A DNA stretch of 64,000 nt from Mauremys mutica (taxonomy: Eukaryota > Chordata > Testudines > Geoemydidae), in contig NC_059075.1 of the NCBI RefSeq assembly GCF_020497125.1, forward strand, positions 29,982,003-30,046,002, given 5' to 3'. Below are positions 48,601 through 53,794 of this stretch, in pieces. Numbering within the stretch: position 1 is the first letter of the stretch; each line of letters starts with the position of its first letter. Made by a program: the position numbers and the translations under genes. The notes under the pieces were generated by a model that was given only the letters and a program-made list of their open reading frames with translations, searched no databases and was not told the origin of the DNA.

Positions 48601-51600
48601 GGAGCTGGCGCGCCGGGACACTTTGTTTACTTAGGTTTACCTCCGTGCCTGCGGACGCTCGAGGTAAACAAACCATCTCGGCCCACCAGCAGCTTATCCT
48701 GATGGCCTGGGAGCCAAAGTTTGCTGACCCCTGAATTATAGGGCTGGCTTATGAACAGGTCATGAAAATTTTCCATTTTTACTTATCCATCTTGAGGAGG
48801 TCGGCTTATAAATGAACCGGCTTATGATCGAGTATATACAGCACATAATTATATCCTACAAAGAGATCCCCTTGTTGTACACTACCTGTGACAGCCTACT
48901 AGATATTATTTGGTTCTTGTTGAGTTCAGATGTAATTTTTTTGAGCTTTACTACAAATAATTACTTTTGCTACAATAGTATCTAAGAGTCTCAGTCAATG
49001 TGCAGTGCCCCATTGTGCTAGGCGCTGTACAAACAAGTAAGAGAAATCAGTCCCTGTCTCAAAGAACTCACAATCTAGGTGTCACACAAGACATAGATGC
49101 AGAAATCAGACAGACAAGTGAGTTGAGAGCATTAGGCAACCATAAAACAGAATTCAATGGAGAAAGCAGAAGTTTCAAGTCATCACTTGTCTAATCTATG
49201 AAGCATTGACAGAGTACTCAGCACATGAGACAAAAGCAGGTATGCGCTCTGCCTAAGGAGCTAACAGTCTAGAGAGACAAATCCAACTCAAGGGGAGGCC
49301 ACATTGGTCTTCATTAGAGTTGTGGTTTCATTGACATTGGTTAGAATTAGGAGCCTTGCATAAGAAGGGAATCTGCAGTAAGATCTGAATAAAGGAGAGG
49401 GATATAAGGACATTGTATGGCTGCAGGTGCAATGAGAAGCGTGAGAGAGGGGTAACTTTGGTCTGATATTAGAATATTCCAACAAGGATAGAAATCATTG
49501 GTGTTAACAGCAACTACAAAGCTCTTTTACTTCTAGCTTAAATAAAGAGAGCCTTGGATTTGACATGGAAATGCTTAATGTTCTTTGTTCAATTGCAGTA
49601 CGAGTATGCTCTGAGACAGCTGTATGCCTTGGTCAATGTTTGTGAAGGAGGATATCCTATTGACAGGTAATCCAGCTTGCAATATCAGCCTTATTGCCTT
49701 ATACTCTGCGCTGATGAGGTCTCAACTGGAGTTTTGTATCCAGTTCTGGGTGCCGCATTTCAGGAAGGATGTGGACAAATTGGAGAAAGTCCAGAAAGAG
49801 CAACAAAAACGATTGAAAGTCTAGAAAATGTGAGCTATGAGGGAAGATTCAGAAAATTGGGGTTGGTTAATCTGGAGAAGAGAAGACTGAGGGGGCACAT
49901 GATAACAGTTTTCAAGTAATAAAAGGTTGTTACAAGGAGGGAGGTAAATTGTTCTCATTAACCTCTGAGGATATGACAAGAAGCAATGGGCTTAAATTGC
50001 AGCAAGGGCAGTTTAGGTTGAACATTAGGAAAAACTTCTTAATTATCAGCTAGTTAAGCACTAGAATAAATTGCCTAGGGAGGTTGTGGAATCTCAGTCA
50101 TGGCAGATTTTTAAGGCAGGTTAGACAAACACGTGTTAGAGATGGTCTAGGTCAGTGTTTCTCAGATGTGGCCACCAGGAGCCTTTCTGGCAGCCACAGC
50201 CTTTTGGGCTGTGATTGGAGGGCAGGGGGCAAAGTAGAGCCCCCTCCCCCTCTCAGTTGCTCCTGGATGCTGGGGCTAGCAGCAGGGGTTGGGCCCTGCC
50301 CCCCTCTGGAATCACCTGGGGCATAACACTAGAGGAGCAGGGAGCAAGTGAGTTCCCCACCTTCCCATGGGTGGCGGGACTCAGGCTTTGGGCTCCAGCC
50401 CTGGGGTGGCAGGGCAGCAAGTTCTGTCCTTGGGACTTCAGGCTCCAGGCCTGGGCCCTGGCTGCACAGTGGCAGGCCCCAGGCTCCGGCCACATGGGGT
50501 CCAAGGACAGAGCCTGAAGCCATCCTCCAGCTGCGGGGCTTTGGGCTCCAGCCCCATCTCCTCCAAATTATCCAGGGCTTAATTTGTCCCTAGGCTTGCC
50601 AGGGCTGATTAAGTCTGCTGTGAAAAGTGATACTTGTATGTTTGTTAATATCACTTTTCAGAACAGACTTACTAGCTAGCAATAAATAAATTACAATGAT
50701 TTGGACGTGTATATGTGCATATTTATCTGGTTATCCTAAAGCTAATTAGGTATTTTAGGAAAAAGTGAGAGAGTGACCACCAGCAAAACCTCCGCACTCT
50801 GAGGCCACCTAAAAATTTGTCCTGAGAACCCCTGGTTTGAGAACCCCCATGAGTGCAGGGGACTGGACTAGATGACCTCTTGAGGTCCCTTCCAGTCCTA
50901 TGATTCTATGATTGTTTAAAAAGCAGAAGCTGATAATTTGTAAATGTCTCGCTACCTATTAGCTGCATATTTTTTGCTTCTCTGCTTAGTCTATTTTATA
51001 AATAGCATTCATAAGGTACAGCTACACTGCACACTCCTTTCAGCAGAGTATAGAGTAACAACACTACATACCCCCTCGCACAGGTATAAACCTCAGCAGA
51101 GACACTGAGGCACTGCTTAGGCGAGTAAAGACACGCTTGAACCCTAGGGGTATGTACGCTACACAGCTCTCTACTTCCCAAGCAGCACCTCCCCATTGAC
51201 ATTGCTATTTTTAGCATGTAACAGTGCCTCCCTGCTGCTGGAATCTTTCCACACCACAGGAAAAAGCTCCAGAAGTGGGGAAAGGCTCTGGCAGCTTCCC
51301 GCTTCAGAGCCTTTCCCTGCTGTCTCCCTCCACCAGAGCCTTTCACTGACACACTGCAGTGTGGACGCGGACCGTTTTCACTATAGTGTGTAGATACGCG
51401 TATCCTACACTGCCGCAAGAGAGATGCAGTGTAGCTGTAGCCTGAATCTTAAAGTGGAAAGACTGTTTTTGAAAAGGCATCTCTACCATAACTAGTCTTT
51501 ATTTACATTATGGATGCAGATACCTAATGAGTAGATTCTAATTTCCATATTTAAAACTATCATATTAAATTAATCTAAATATGATGAGACTATGATGTAT

Positions 51601-51668
51601 TTAAAATTGTTGTTCTTGTCTGTTGCAGAATACAACTGGCCATGGACCATGTGTGCCTTGGATATTAA
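16987..51668 (+). CDS. LGMN: Legumain (asparaginyl endopeptidase), 13 coding exons
   Basis: Lysosomal cysteine protease of family C13 that cuts after asparagine (and aspartate at low pH) and processes antigens and cathepsins. Coding segments are 16987-17124, 34881-34978, 36110-36191, 38545-38630, 41294-41369, 41954-42016, 43027-43093, 44486-44604, 45311-45400, 46515-46712, 47480-47650, 49599-49666 and 51629-51668. They join without a frameshift to 431 residues (human 433). Residues 1-17 form a signal peptide. Catalytic His148 is in FTDHG and Cys189 is in [11 protein letters not shown] lies at 118-120. N-glycosylation sequons are at Asn91, 167, 263 and 272. Autocleavage site Asn322-Asp323 separates the protease from the helical prodomain, whose cysteines are 377, 389, 411 and 428. 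The ATG has A at -3 and an in-frame stop upstream. No key residue is missing, so I read it as functional. Convergent with RIN3. Confidence 0.97.
17240..18830 (+). mobile_element. CR1-family LINE, degenerate 3' half
   Basis: Inactive non-LTR retrotransposon in LGMN intron 2. Translation in shifting frames shows reverse-transcriptase motifs in order: [35 protein letters not shown] (about 17370), [13 protein letters not shown] (about 17555), a degraded VLRPVLFNI region near 17745, and [12 protein letters not shown] (about 17895). These match RT domains of CR1 elements. The 3' end ACCATTGGTCTGACCCAGGA and GGCCATTCTTATGTTCCTAT is a known turtle CR1 tail. Many stops and frameshifts are present, and the 5' half including the endonuclease is missing. 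Confidence 0.88.
18840..20080. other. LGMN intron 2, little recognised
   Basis: AT-rich, with an A-rich low-complexity tract at about 19098-19135 containing AATAAA-like repeats. No gene was identified. Confidence 0.4.
20085..20270 (-). mobile_element. CORE-SINE / MIR-like SINE, minus strand
   Basis: CCTCACAACATACCTTTGAGG, GGCCAAGTCACGAGCTAGAG and AACTTGGGTCTTGACTCCCA are the reverse complement of the SINE seen at 2033. They cover the CORE domain and the 3' end. The copy is diverged. Confidence 0.68.
20275..21510. other. LGMN intron 2, nothing recognised
   Basis: No exon or repeat that I can support. Confidence 0.35.
22038..22184. mobile_element. MITE fragment, GATCTATACTTAAAACACTGC family
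   Basis: GATCTATACTTAAAACACTG and the following GCATCACTGTAGTGCTTAAG match the fragment at 39785-39905 (CTTATCTACGCTTGAAACGC, then GCATCACTGTAGCACTTCAG). A hAT element has inserted at its right end. Confidence 0.5.
22185..22926. mobile_element. hAT element with G-rich interior
   Basis: The inverted ends are CAGTGGTTTTCAAACT and AGTTTGAAAACCACTG. The flanks GTCTACAT and CTATAAGA are not identical, so the 8-bp duplication has decayed or been lost, although both have TA in the centre. The interior 22255-22530 is a degenerate G-rich tandem array. Long open frames here are compositional and do not encode a transposase. Confidence 0.8.
22255..22530. repeat. G-rich degenerate minisatellite inside hAT
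   Basis: Units such as GGGGCTGGGGCTAAGGGGTT and GGGCTGGGGCAG recur with variable spacing. Many runs of 3-4 G give G-quadruplex potential. Confidence 0.7.
23310..23415. mobile_element. Short palindromic MITE remnant
   Basis: GCCTTGTCTATACTAGTGTT at the left and a decayed AAAGTGTCCCTAATACAG at the right resemble the GTCTACACT-ended MITEs. An internal inverted repeat pairs AATGTTGCTAACACTG with CAATGTTAGCAACTGG. Confidence 0.45.
23970..24466. mobile_element. Harbinger-like MITE split by a SINE
   Basis: The left end CAGGTCTGCATTAGAAACTT and the right end GACTGTAGACCTGGCC are inverted relative to each other. The interior shows the family motifs TACCAG and TTTTACCAGCACAGCTGTGCC. A minus-strand Cry SINE at 24074-24253 interrupts it, so the SINE is younger than this MITE. 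Confidence 0.6.
24074..24253 (-). mobile_element. Cry-type tRNA-derived SINE, minus strand
   Basis: On the minus strand it has an A box GGGATAGCTCACTAGTTTGA, a B box GGGTTGTGAGCTCAATCC, then the body with GATCTGGGGCAAAAATC. A tail GACTCAATGACCTTTCAAGG is shared with CR1 LINEs. This is the architecture of tortoise polIII/SINEs described from cryptodiran turtles. It is the best taxonomic marker in the window. Confidence 0.85.
24470..25125. other. GC-rich intronic segment, unclassified
   Basis: C-rich sequence, unlike the AT-rich intron around it, possibly the inside of another old transposon. I could not find terminal repeats. No exon is supported. Confidence 0.35.
25140..25720. mobile_element. 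Harbinger-like MITE split by a hAT
   Basis: GCAGTTATACTGGCATGAAT and CCTGCAAAAGCACTC match the interior of the 23970 family. The end TAGACCTGGCC is separated from its last bases by the hAT at 25311. The left boundary is uncertain. Confidence 0.45.
25311..25708. mobile_element. hAT-like element with 8-bp TSD
   Basis: ACCTGGCC is duplicated exactly at 25303-25310 and 25709-25716. The ends GTGGGTATTGTAGGCAGGGG and (minus strand) CCATGGGCGGCGGGCA are only weakly alike, so the superfamily rests mainly on the 8-bp duplication. GC-rich and non-coding. Confidence 0.65.
25964..26127. mobile_element. Short MITE with GTCTACACT ends
   Basis: The left end GGCTATGTCTACACTGCAC and the right AAGTAGACTTGGCC are imperfectly inverted. 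The interior CACCCAGGTGTGAGCATCTC is a common motif of GTCTACACT elements. Family uncertain. Confidence 0.45.
26419..26665. mobile_element. Harbinger-like MITE with TAA duplication
   Basis: GGGTATACCTGTATGAAAT at the left is inverted relative to CTCCATGTAGATAAGCCC at the right, flanked by TAA on both sides (26416-26418, 26666-26668). A 3-bp TWA target duplication is the mark of PIF/Harbinger. The 247-bp interior is non-coding. Confidence 0.65.
27600..27960. repeat. G-rich minisatellite-like array inside hAT
   Basis: A recurring unit contains GGGCAGTCAGGGGACA and GGGCAGTTAGGGGACA followed by AGGAGCAGGG, at irregular spacing. There is strong G-strand bias and many GGG/GGGG runs. Confidence 0.7.
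27966..28556. mobile_element. Probable element nested in the long hAT
   Basis: CAGGGCTCTCCCC near 27967 and AACCAGCCCTG near 28554 could be inverted ends. The flanks GGCTAGGG and CCCCAGGG agree at only about half the positions. The sequence AGTTAAGAACCACTG just beyond, ending at about 28590, looks like the right end of yet another hAT. Boundaries are tentative. Confidence 0.35.
28814..29175. other. Old repeat or unique intron sequence
   Basis: Purine-rich sequence resembling in style the repeat seen at 33630-34340, but I could not align it. No gene is supported. Confidence 0.3.
29180..29431. mobile_element. Harbinger-like MITE
   Basis: The left end AGCCTAGCCTACAGAAG and the right end AATGTAGACAAGGCC followed by TAA fit the family. 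The interior has ACTGGTATACCTGTGCTTAT and GGTTTAACTATACAGGCAAA as in 38081. Confidence 0.55.
29815..29985. mobile_element. Harbinger-like MITE
   Basis: ACAGGGAAATGTACTATAA at the left is inverted relative to TTCCCTGTGAAGCTAAGCCC at the right. The interior CACTTATTCTGAAATAAGAG is shared with the element at 26419. Confidence 0.5.
30460..30696. mobile_element. MITE remnant next to a hAT
   Basis: Repeated AATTGATCTAATTAAACCAG and TTAATTGGATTGATTTAATT form imperfect inverted segments, with GTGTCTACGTC and ATGTGGACACTCC inside. The hAT at 30705 has inserted at its right edge. Confidence 0.4.
30705..31492. mobile_element. hAT element with perfect 8-bp TSD
   Basis: The left end CAGGGATGGGCAAACTATGG and the right end AAGTTTGCTCACTCCG are inverted. 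GACTAGAT is duplicated exactly at 30697-30704 and 31493-31500. The end pattern matches a common reptile hAT whose terminus reads GTGGGCAAACTTTTTGGCCC. The interior is GC-rich and C-tract-rich, non-coding, 788 bp. Confidence 0.9.
31510..32480. other. LGMN intron 2, little recognised
   Basis: AT-rich. A short fragment at about 32110-32190 (TAATCCAGAGC, ACTTTGGATCAGGCC) resembles palindromic MITE remains seen elsewhere in the window. No gene. Confidence 0.35.
32491..33241. mobile_element. hAT element with internal hairpin, perfect TSD
   Basis: The left end CAGCGTTTCTCAAATGCGGC is inverted relative to the right TTGTCCTGAGAACCCCTG. TGCTAGGC is duplicated exactly at 32483-32490 and 33242-33249. 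A perfect 23-bp-arm palindrome lies at 33015-33076. The same family occurs at 50153-50834. Confidence 0.88.
33015..33076. repeat. Perfect inverted repeat, 23-bp arms, 16-nt loop
   Basis: The arm 33015-33037 (TAAGTCTGTTGTGAAAAGTG plus ATA) is the exact reverse complement of 33054-33076. The loop 33038-33053 is TTAACAAACATACTAG. Confidence 0.95.
33329..33621. mobile_element. hAT element, near-perfect TSD
   Basis: CAGTGGTCCCCAAACTTTTC at the left is inverted relative to GGTTTGGGGACCTCTG at the right. The flanks ATAAAGAC (33321-33328) and ATATAGAC (33622-33629) differ at one base. Length 293 bp, GC-rich, non-coding. Confidence 0.85.
33880..34120. mobile_element. hAT MITE, CAGGGCCGGCTC family, copy 1
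   Basis: CAGGGCCGGCTCCAAGCACC at the left is inverted relative to TTGGAGCCGGCCCTG at the right. The flanks GATATTAC and GGTATTAC differ at one base. The same termini occur at 36769 and 62166. Confidence 0.85.
34881..34978 (+). CDS. LGMN: LGMN coding exon 2, residues 47-79 (split)
   Basis: Acceptor CTATTTCAG and donor GA/GTAAGTG. Encodes [19 protein letters not shown] and the MMYDDIA segment. The last codon (Glu79) is completed by the next exon. Confidence 0.96.
34990..36105. other. LGMN intron 3
   Basis: About 1.1 kb, AT-rich, with no recognised repeat or RNA. Confidence 0.4.
36110..36191 (+). CDS. LGMN: LGMN coding exon 3, residues 79-106
   Basis: Acceptor AATTTTCAG and donor GAG/GTAGGA. 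Encodes the [16 protein letters not shown] segment, including the Asn91 glycosylation sequon. Ends in phase 0. Confidence 0.96.
36620..37450 (+). mobile_element. MITE with AGCTACAC termini, split by a hAT
   Basis: ATGTCTACACTGCATACTTC at the left, and GTGGACACAGCATGC followed by GCATGTAGCTACACATATCC at the right, are shared in the same orientation with 51012-51443. The hAT at 36769-37059 sits inside. Removing it leaves a unit of about 540 bp. Confidence 0.6.
36769..37059. mobile_element. hAT MITE, CAGGGCCGGCTC family, copy 2
   Basis: CAGGGCCGGCTCTACAG and CTGGAGCCGGCCCTG are the ends. CCTACGCA is duplicated exactly at 36761-36768 and 37060-37067. Repeated GCCGCCCCAAGCA motifs lie near the right end. 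Confidence 0.92.
38081..38338. mobile_element. Harbinger-like MITE
   Basis: GGACTCGTTTACACCGGAAAG at the left is inverted relative to ACTTTCCTGTATAGACAAGC at the right, with TTAA and TTA flanks. The interior ATACGCTTATTTTGGAATAT is as in 26419 and 29815. Confidence 0.6.
38545..38630 (+). CDS. LGMN: LGMN coding exon 4, residues 107-135 (split)
   Basis: Acceptor ATCTGTAG and donor AG/GTAACA. Encodes [20 protein letters not shown] with the RGD at 118-120. The codon for Ser135 is shared with the next exon. Confidence 0.96.
38640..39780. other. LGMN intron 5, 5' part
   Basis: AT-rich, nothing supported. A C-run interrupted by G at about 39252-39270 is low complexity. Confidence 0.35.
39785..39921. 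mobile_element. MITE fragment
   Basis: CTTATCTACGCTTGAAACGC and GCATCACTGTAGCACTTCAG match 22038-22184, and GATTCTCCCATCGGTGTAGG follows. Its right part is cut by the hAT at 39930. Confidence 0.5.
39930..40666. mobile_element. hAT element with perfect 8-bp TSD
   Basis: The left end CAGTAGTTCCCAAACTTTAA is inverted relative to CCCAGTTTGGGAACCACTG at the right. GATTAGAA is duplicated exactly at 39922-39929 and 40667-40674. The 737-bp interior is AT-rich and non-coding. Confidence 0.92.
40955..41078 (-). mobile_element. CR1/SINE tail, minus strand
   Basis: GGACTGGAAGAGACCTTGAG, TCTTCTAGTCCAGTCCCCTG and GGCAGGACTAAGTATT are the reverse complement of the 3' end shared by CR1 and Cry SINEs. No tRNA part remains. 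Confidence 0.75.
41294..41369 (+). CDS. LGMN: LGMN coding exon 5, residues 135-160
   Basis: Acceptor CTTGGCAG and donor GAT/GTAAGC. Contains YFTDHG with catalytic His148. Ends in phase 0. Confidence 0.97.
41954..42016 (+). CDS. LGMN: LGMN coding exon 6, residues 161-181
   Basis: Acceptor TTTTACAG and donor AAG/GTAAAT. Encodes [18 protein letters not shown] with the Asn167 sequon. Confidence 0.96.
42017..43026. other. LGMN intron 7
   Basis: About 1 kb, AT-rich, with no recognised element. Confidence 0.4.
43027..43093 (+). CDS. LGMN: LGMN coding exon 7, residues 182-203
   Basis: Acceptor TTCTACAG and donor ATG/GTAAGT. Encodes [20 protein letters not shown] with catalytic Cys189. Ends in phase 1. 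Confidence 0.97.
43255..43455 (+). mobile_element. CORE-SINE-like fragment
   Basis: TTAGCTCTGCCACCGACTTG, CATCTGCAAAATGATGTTAC and GGTTTAATTGATTATTGGTT follow the order of the CORE-SINE 3' half. Confidence 0.6.
43890..44080 (+). repeat. Interspersed repeat with CTGAAGAAG...AAAGCTTGTC end
   Basis: CTGAAGAAGAGCTCTGTGTA and AAAAGCTTGTCTCTCCCACC, then GTTGGTCCAATAAAAGATTA and ACCTCACCCATCTTGTCTC, form a widespread reptile repeat. I recognise it but cannot class it firmly. It may be a Penelope-like or other retroelement 3' end. Confidence 0.55.
44486..44604 (+). CDS. LGMN: LGMN coding exon 8, residues 204-243
   Basis: Acceptor TCTTATAG and donor GTG/GTAAGT. Encodes [20 protein letters not shown] and [15 protein letters not shown], part of the substrate pocket in legumains. 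Confidence 0.97.
45311..45400 (+). CDS. LGMN: LGMN coding exon 9, residues 244-273
   Basis: Acceptor TTCATGCAG and donor AAA/GTGAGT. Encodes [11 protein letters not shown] and [13 protein letters not shown] with the Asn263 sequon and the start of the Asn272 sequon. Confidence 0.96.
46035..46200 (+). mobile_element. CORE-SINE-like 3' fragment
   Basis: CTTTACCCATCCATAAAAGG, GCGCATTGTGAGCCTTAATA and AATGCTTTGAGCTCTTTGGG follow the 3' half of the SINE family. Confidence 0.6.
46515..46712 (+). CDS. LGMN: LGMN coding exon 10, residues 274-339
   Basis: Acceptor ATGTGCAG and donor GAG/GTAAAG. Encodes the end of the protease domain, the linker with [20 protein letters not shown] (autocleavage after Asn322) and the start of the prodomain. 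A GT simple repeat lies just upstream at about 46480-46497. Confidence 0.97.
46720..46835. repeat. Palindromic repeat remnant
   Basis: GTAACTCCAGTGAGACTAAT and TAATGGAGTTACTGC form an inverted pair around 46784-46814, typical of foldback MITE remnants in reptiles. Confidence 0.5.
47480..47650 (+). CDS. LGMN: LGMN coding exon 11, residues 340-396
   Basis: Acceptor TGTGTGCAG and donor TTG/GTAAGT. Helical prodomain with Cys377 and Cys389 and the conserved THCFNWHSP. Confidence 0.97.
48002..48841. mobile_element. Class II element with CGTATATACT ends
   Basis: The left end CCGTATATACTTGTTCATAAG is inverted relative to CTTATGATCGAGTATATACAG at the right. Subterminal GGCTTATGAACGAGTATA near 48065 and GGCTTATAAATGAACCGG near 48802 repeat the theme. 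The interior is GC-rich and non-coding. No clear target duplication was found, so the superfamily is open. Confidence 0.7.
48990..49520 (-). mobile_element. Old LINE-tail repeat, minus strand
   Basis: CATTGTGCTAGGCGCTGTAC, AGTCCCTGTCTCAAAGAAC and TCACAATCTAGGTGTC give the best-preserved copy of the tail repeat also found at 10475 and 33242. A second, diverged tail-like segment (GAGCTAACAGTCTAGAGAGA) follows near 49260. Confidence 0.55.
49599..49666 (+). CDS. LGMN: LGMN coding exon 12, residues 397-419 (split)
   Basis: Acceptor CAATTGCAG and donor AG/GTAATC. Encodes [20 protein letters not shown] with Cys411. Arg419 is split with the last exon. Confidence 0.96.
50153..50834. mobile_element. 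hAT element with internal hairpin, copy 2
   Basis: CAGTGTTTCTCAGATGTGGC and TTGTCCTGAGAACCCCTG are the ends, and the interior matches 32491-33241 throughout. The left flank GTCTAGGT and right flank GTTTGAGA agree at only four of eight positions, so the duplication has decayed. Confidence 0.85.
50610..50671. repeat. Inverted repeat, 23-bp arms, inverted loop
   Basis: Arms 50610-50632 and 50649-50671 match each other with one mismatch. The loop 50633-50648 is CTTGTATGTTTGTTAA, the reverse complement of the loop at 33038-33053 except for one base. Confidence 0.95.
51012..51443 (+). mobile_element. MITE with AGCTACAC termini
   Basis: AGGTACAGCTACACTGCA at the left is inverted relative to TGCAGTGTAGCTGTAGCCT at the right. 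The sequence runs parallel to 36620-37450 without the hAT. Non-coding. Confidence 0.7.
51629..51668 (+). CDS. LGMN: LGMN final coding exon, residues 419-431
   Basis: Acceptor CTGTTGCAG. Encodes [12 protein letters not shown] and stop TAA at 51666. Human legumain ends in a closely similar CLGHY. Confidence 0.96.
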
Positions 51669-52308
51669 TGAAAACAGCATTCCCATTAATAATCCTTACT
51701 AAAAGCGATAGCCTATTTTTGAAACTGTAATAATCAGGACTACACCTGCATGCAAAGAGAAGAGAAACATTAACCACTATATCAGTTTTAAATAACGCAG
51801 TGGGAGCTGTGTTGGACAACACTGAACAGATTCAGCACTTAAAAGCCTCCCATTTGACATTATGGATTTTATTGCGTCCCTCTAGCCTTTCGGATATAAC
51901 TGGTGTTCTACAAAATGCATTTGGGCAGAGTGAGTGTTATCCAGGCAGCATTTGAAATGGAAATGATTTGTTTCAAAGCCCAATGCAGGCTACAGTAGCA
52001 TCATTTTTAAGAGTCTCCAGTTGAACACTACATGCAGTCTATTGGGGATCCTAACTTTATGATTCAGATTTGATCTTTAACTAATTATTTTGCATTTGAA
52101 ACTGTTGATGAATACTAATTAGCTTTAAAAAGTGTGGGGTTTATTATTAATGAACTTATGTTTACAAGTTTGCAAACTGGTTGAAAAATGAAGAAGCCAT
52201 AGTTGTACATCAAGCTCTAAATCTTTCATGGTATAAAGAAATCAGTTGTACTTGAGAATTATCCAATTTGTAAATTGAATGAGCATAAAGTTGCACGGTT
52301 TCCCAAAG

Positions 52309-52314
52309 AATAAA
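52309..52314 (+). terminator. Polyadenylation signal, proximal
   Basis: AATAAA in the LGMN 3' UTR, followed by an A-run. Confidence 0.55.
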
Positions 52315-52411
52315 AAAAACCTGTCTAATGCTGTGACTTTTAGCACCATCATGTAAGTGTTATGTACACACAAGTCTGCGAGAAATGGTACAGCACTTGG
52401 AATTATCTGTG

Positions 52412-52417
52412 AATAAA
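52412..52417 (+). terminator. Polyadenylation signal, distal
   Basis: AATAAA with a downstream GT-rich element. This is the more likely main signal for LGMN. Confidence 0.65.
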
Positions 52418-52469
52418 AAGAAAGTTGAATGTTCCATGAACCTTTAAGGCATTATGCTGTTGTGTCTTA

Positions 52470-53700
52470 ACAAAAAACTTGCTTCAAGAGCTAAGTAAAA
52501 GCTTGTACATTTTGTGTTACTACCTGAAATGAACCTCCAAACTCTACACTTACAACCTGCTTAAAACATATACACTTTTCTCTCTTAAACAGTGTCTCAA
52601 ACACTTACTTGAAGAAGCCACTTCCTACTGAGATGTCTCAGTGAGTCATAAGCTGAGACAGCTGTATCAAATTATAAAGTGCTTTGTAATAGTTTAAAAT
52701 TCCTCATACCTTCTTCACTGTTCATGTCCGGAGTATCACTGGAGTATTTCTCAAAAGAATGCTATAGATTACTAAAGCTCCTTTTGCTGTGCTTGGAAAG
52801 GGAATGGGCCTGGGGAAAAAAAACTAGGCCATTGTTTGGGGTGTGGTGTGGTTGGGAATTGTGGGTAGCCCTTCCCATAGGGGCAGGAGTTGCTTGAAAT
52901 TCCATTTATATAGGGAGGAGCAAGCTAGAGGCATTGCTCCGCCCTCAGCTTTCTGCCACCTCCTGAAGAAAGGGTATAAAAGACAAGTTCCAGAGTATGT
53001 TTTAGAACAGGTGATGACAGATGTAGGGTTTGCAAGAATTGCTTTCTGCCTCAGTGGATATGAAAGAAGAATGAAGTCTTCATTCTTACCTAAACATCAG
53101 CTTTTTTCCCCACTTCTTGTTTCTTTTCAGTTGTGAAACTTACAGATGGTAAAAGTCTAAAAATAAAAATGAGACCACAGAATTGCAAAAGGCATAAAAC
53201 ATCACTATCAGCATTATGGCCCTGGGACTTAATAGTGAGAGAAGGAAAGAAGTGACATTGAAGACCACACAAAATAAGCCCCCCAATCCTGCAAGCTTTT
53301 ACATGCTCACAGATCCATACACTTGTCTGGAGTCCCACTGAAGGCAGTGGGGTCTAGCTGCATAGAATAGCTTGCAGGTAGGGGGGGCTGAGAGACCAGC
53401 ATATTGTGGTAAGCATCCAAATTCCCTTCGAAACAGCAGTGAAAACAAAGACTTTCAAACAGCTGTTTGAATGTATACATCAAACTAGCCAAACATTTAA
53501 GACCTTTGGATGCCAGTCTTAGACACACACATTCAGTATATTTCATGGACCCCTGGAACCCGTCATTCATAGCTTTAGCATTATTCTCCAATTTTTCCCC
53601 TTTGTAACAATACGTTTTCTTTAAACTATTCAAAAGAGCTTTACAGTCTTCCAGATTTCCACTCTCAAGGTTTGTGTGTTTCTTGAAAAGAGTCAGTAGG
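52470..53700. other. LGMN-RIN3 intergenic DNA, 5' part
   Basis: No gene. A TATAAAAGACAAG at about 52975 follows CACCTCCTGAAGAAAGGG and could be from an old LTR or be chance. A foldback remnant (CCAATCCTGCAAGC to GCTTGCAGG) lies at about 53284-53378. Confidence 0.35.
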
Positions 53701-53706
53701 GTCAGG

Positions 53707-53779
53707 ACCTTTAATGGTATTTAGGTGCCTAATTTCCATTTATATCAATGGGCGTTAGACAACTAAAAACTTTTGAGGC
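53707..53779. repeat. Foldback MITE, TTTAGGTGCCTAATTT family
   Basis: Two arms of about 36 bp meet near 53742. The left has TTTAGGTGCCTAATTTCCAT, the right ATCAATGGGCGTTAGACAAC. The arms pair imperfectly. Related to 56918-57003. Confidence 0.7.
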
Positions 53780-53794
53780 TCTGGGATCAGAGCT

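Larger units (their letters stand above)
49685..50913 (+). mobile_element. CR1 LINE 3' end, split by a hAT
   Basis: [20 protein letters not shown] encoded near 49713-49772 is the C-terminus of CR1 ORF2. The 3' UTR follows (GGGCACATGATAACAGTTTT, TTAGGTTGAACATTAGGAAA, GTTGTGGAATCTC). The tail GACTGGACTAGATGACCTC...CCTATGATTCTATGATTG ends at about 50913. A hAT occupies 50153-50834. The element begins about 20 bp after the exon 12 splice donor. Confidence 0.9.
51669..52435 (+). other. LGMN: LGMN 3' UTR
   Basis: Runs from the stop codon to about 20 bases after the distal AATAAA at 52412. The proximal signal at 52309 would give a shorter transcript. A GT-rich stretch (GCTGTTGTGTCTT, about 52456-52468) follows the distal signal. 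The exact end is inferred. Confidence 0.65.

Noticed and set aside
48068..48676. Minus-strand open frame of 202 residues
   Set aside because: Inside the element at 48002-48841, GC-rich and without motifs.
52970..52990. TATAAAAGACAAG as a gene promoter
   Set aside because: No downstream exon is supported. It may be an old LTR fragment or chance.
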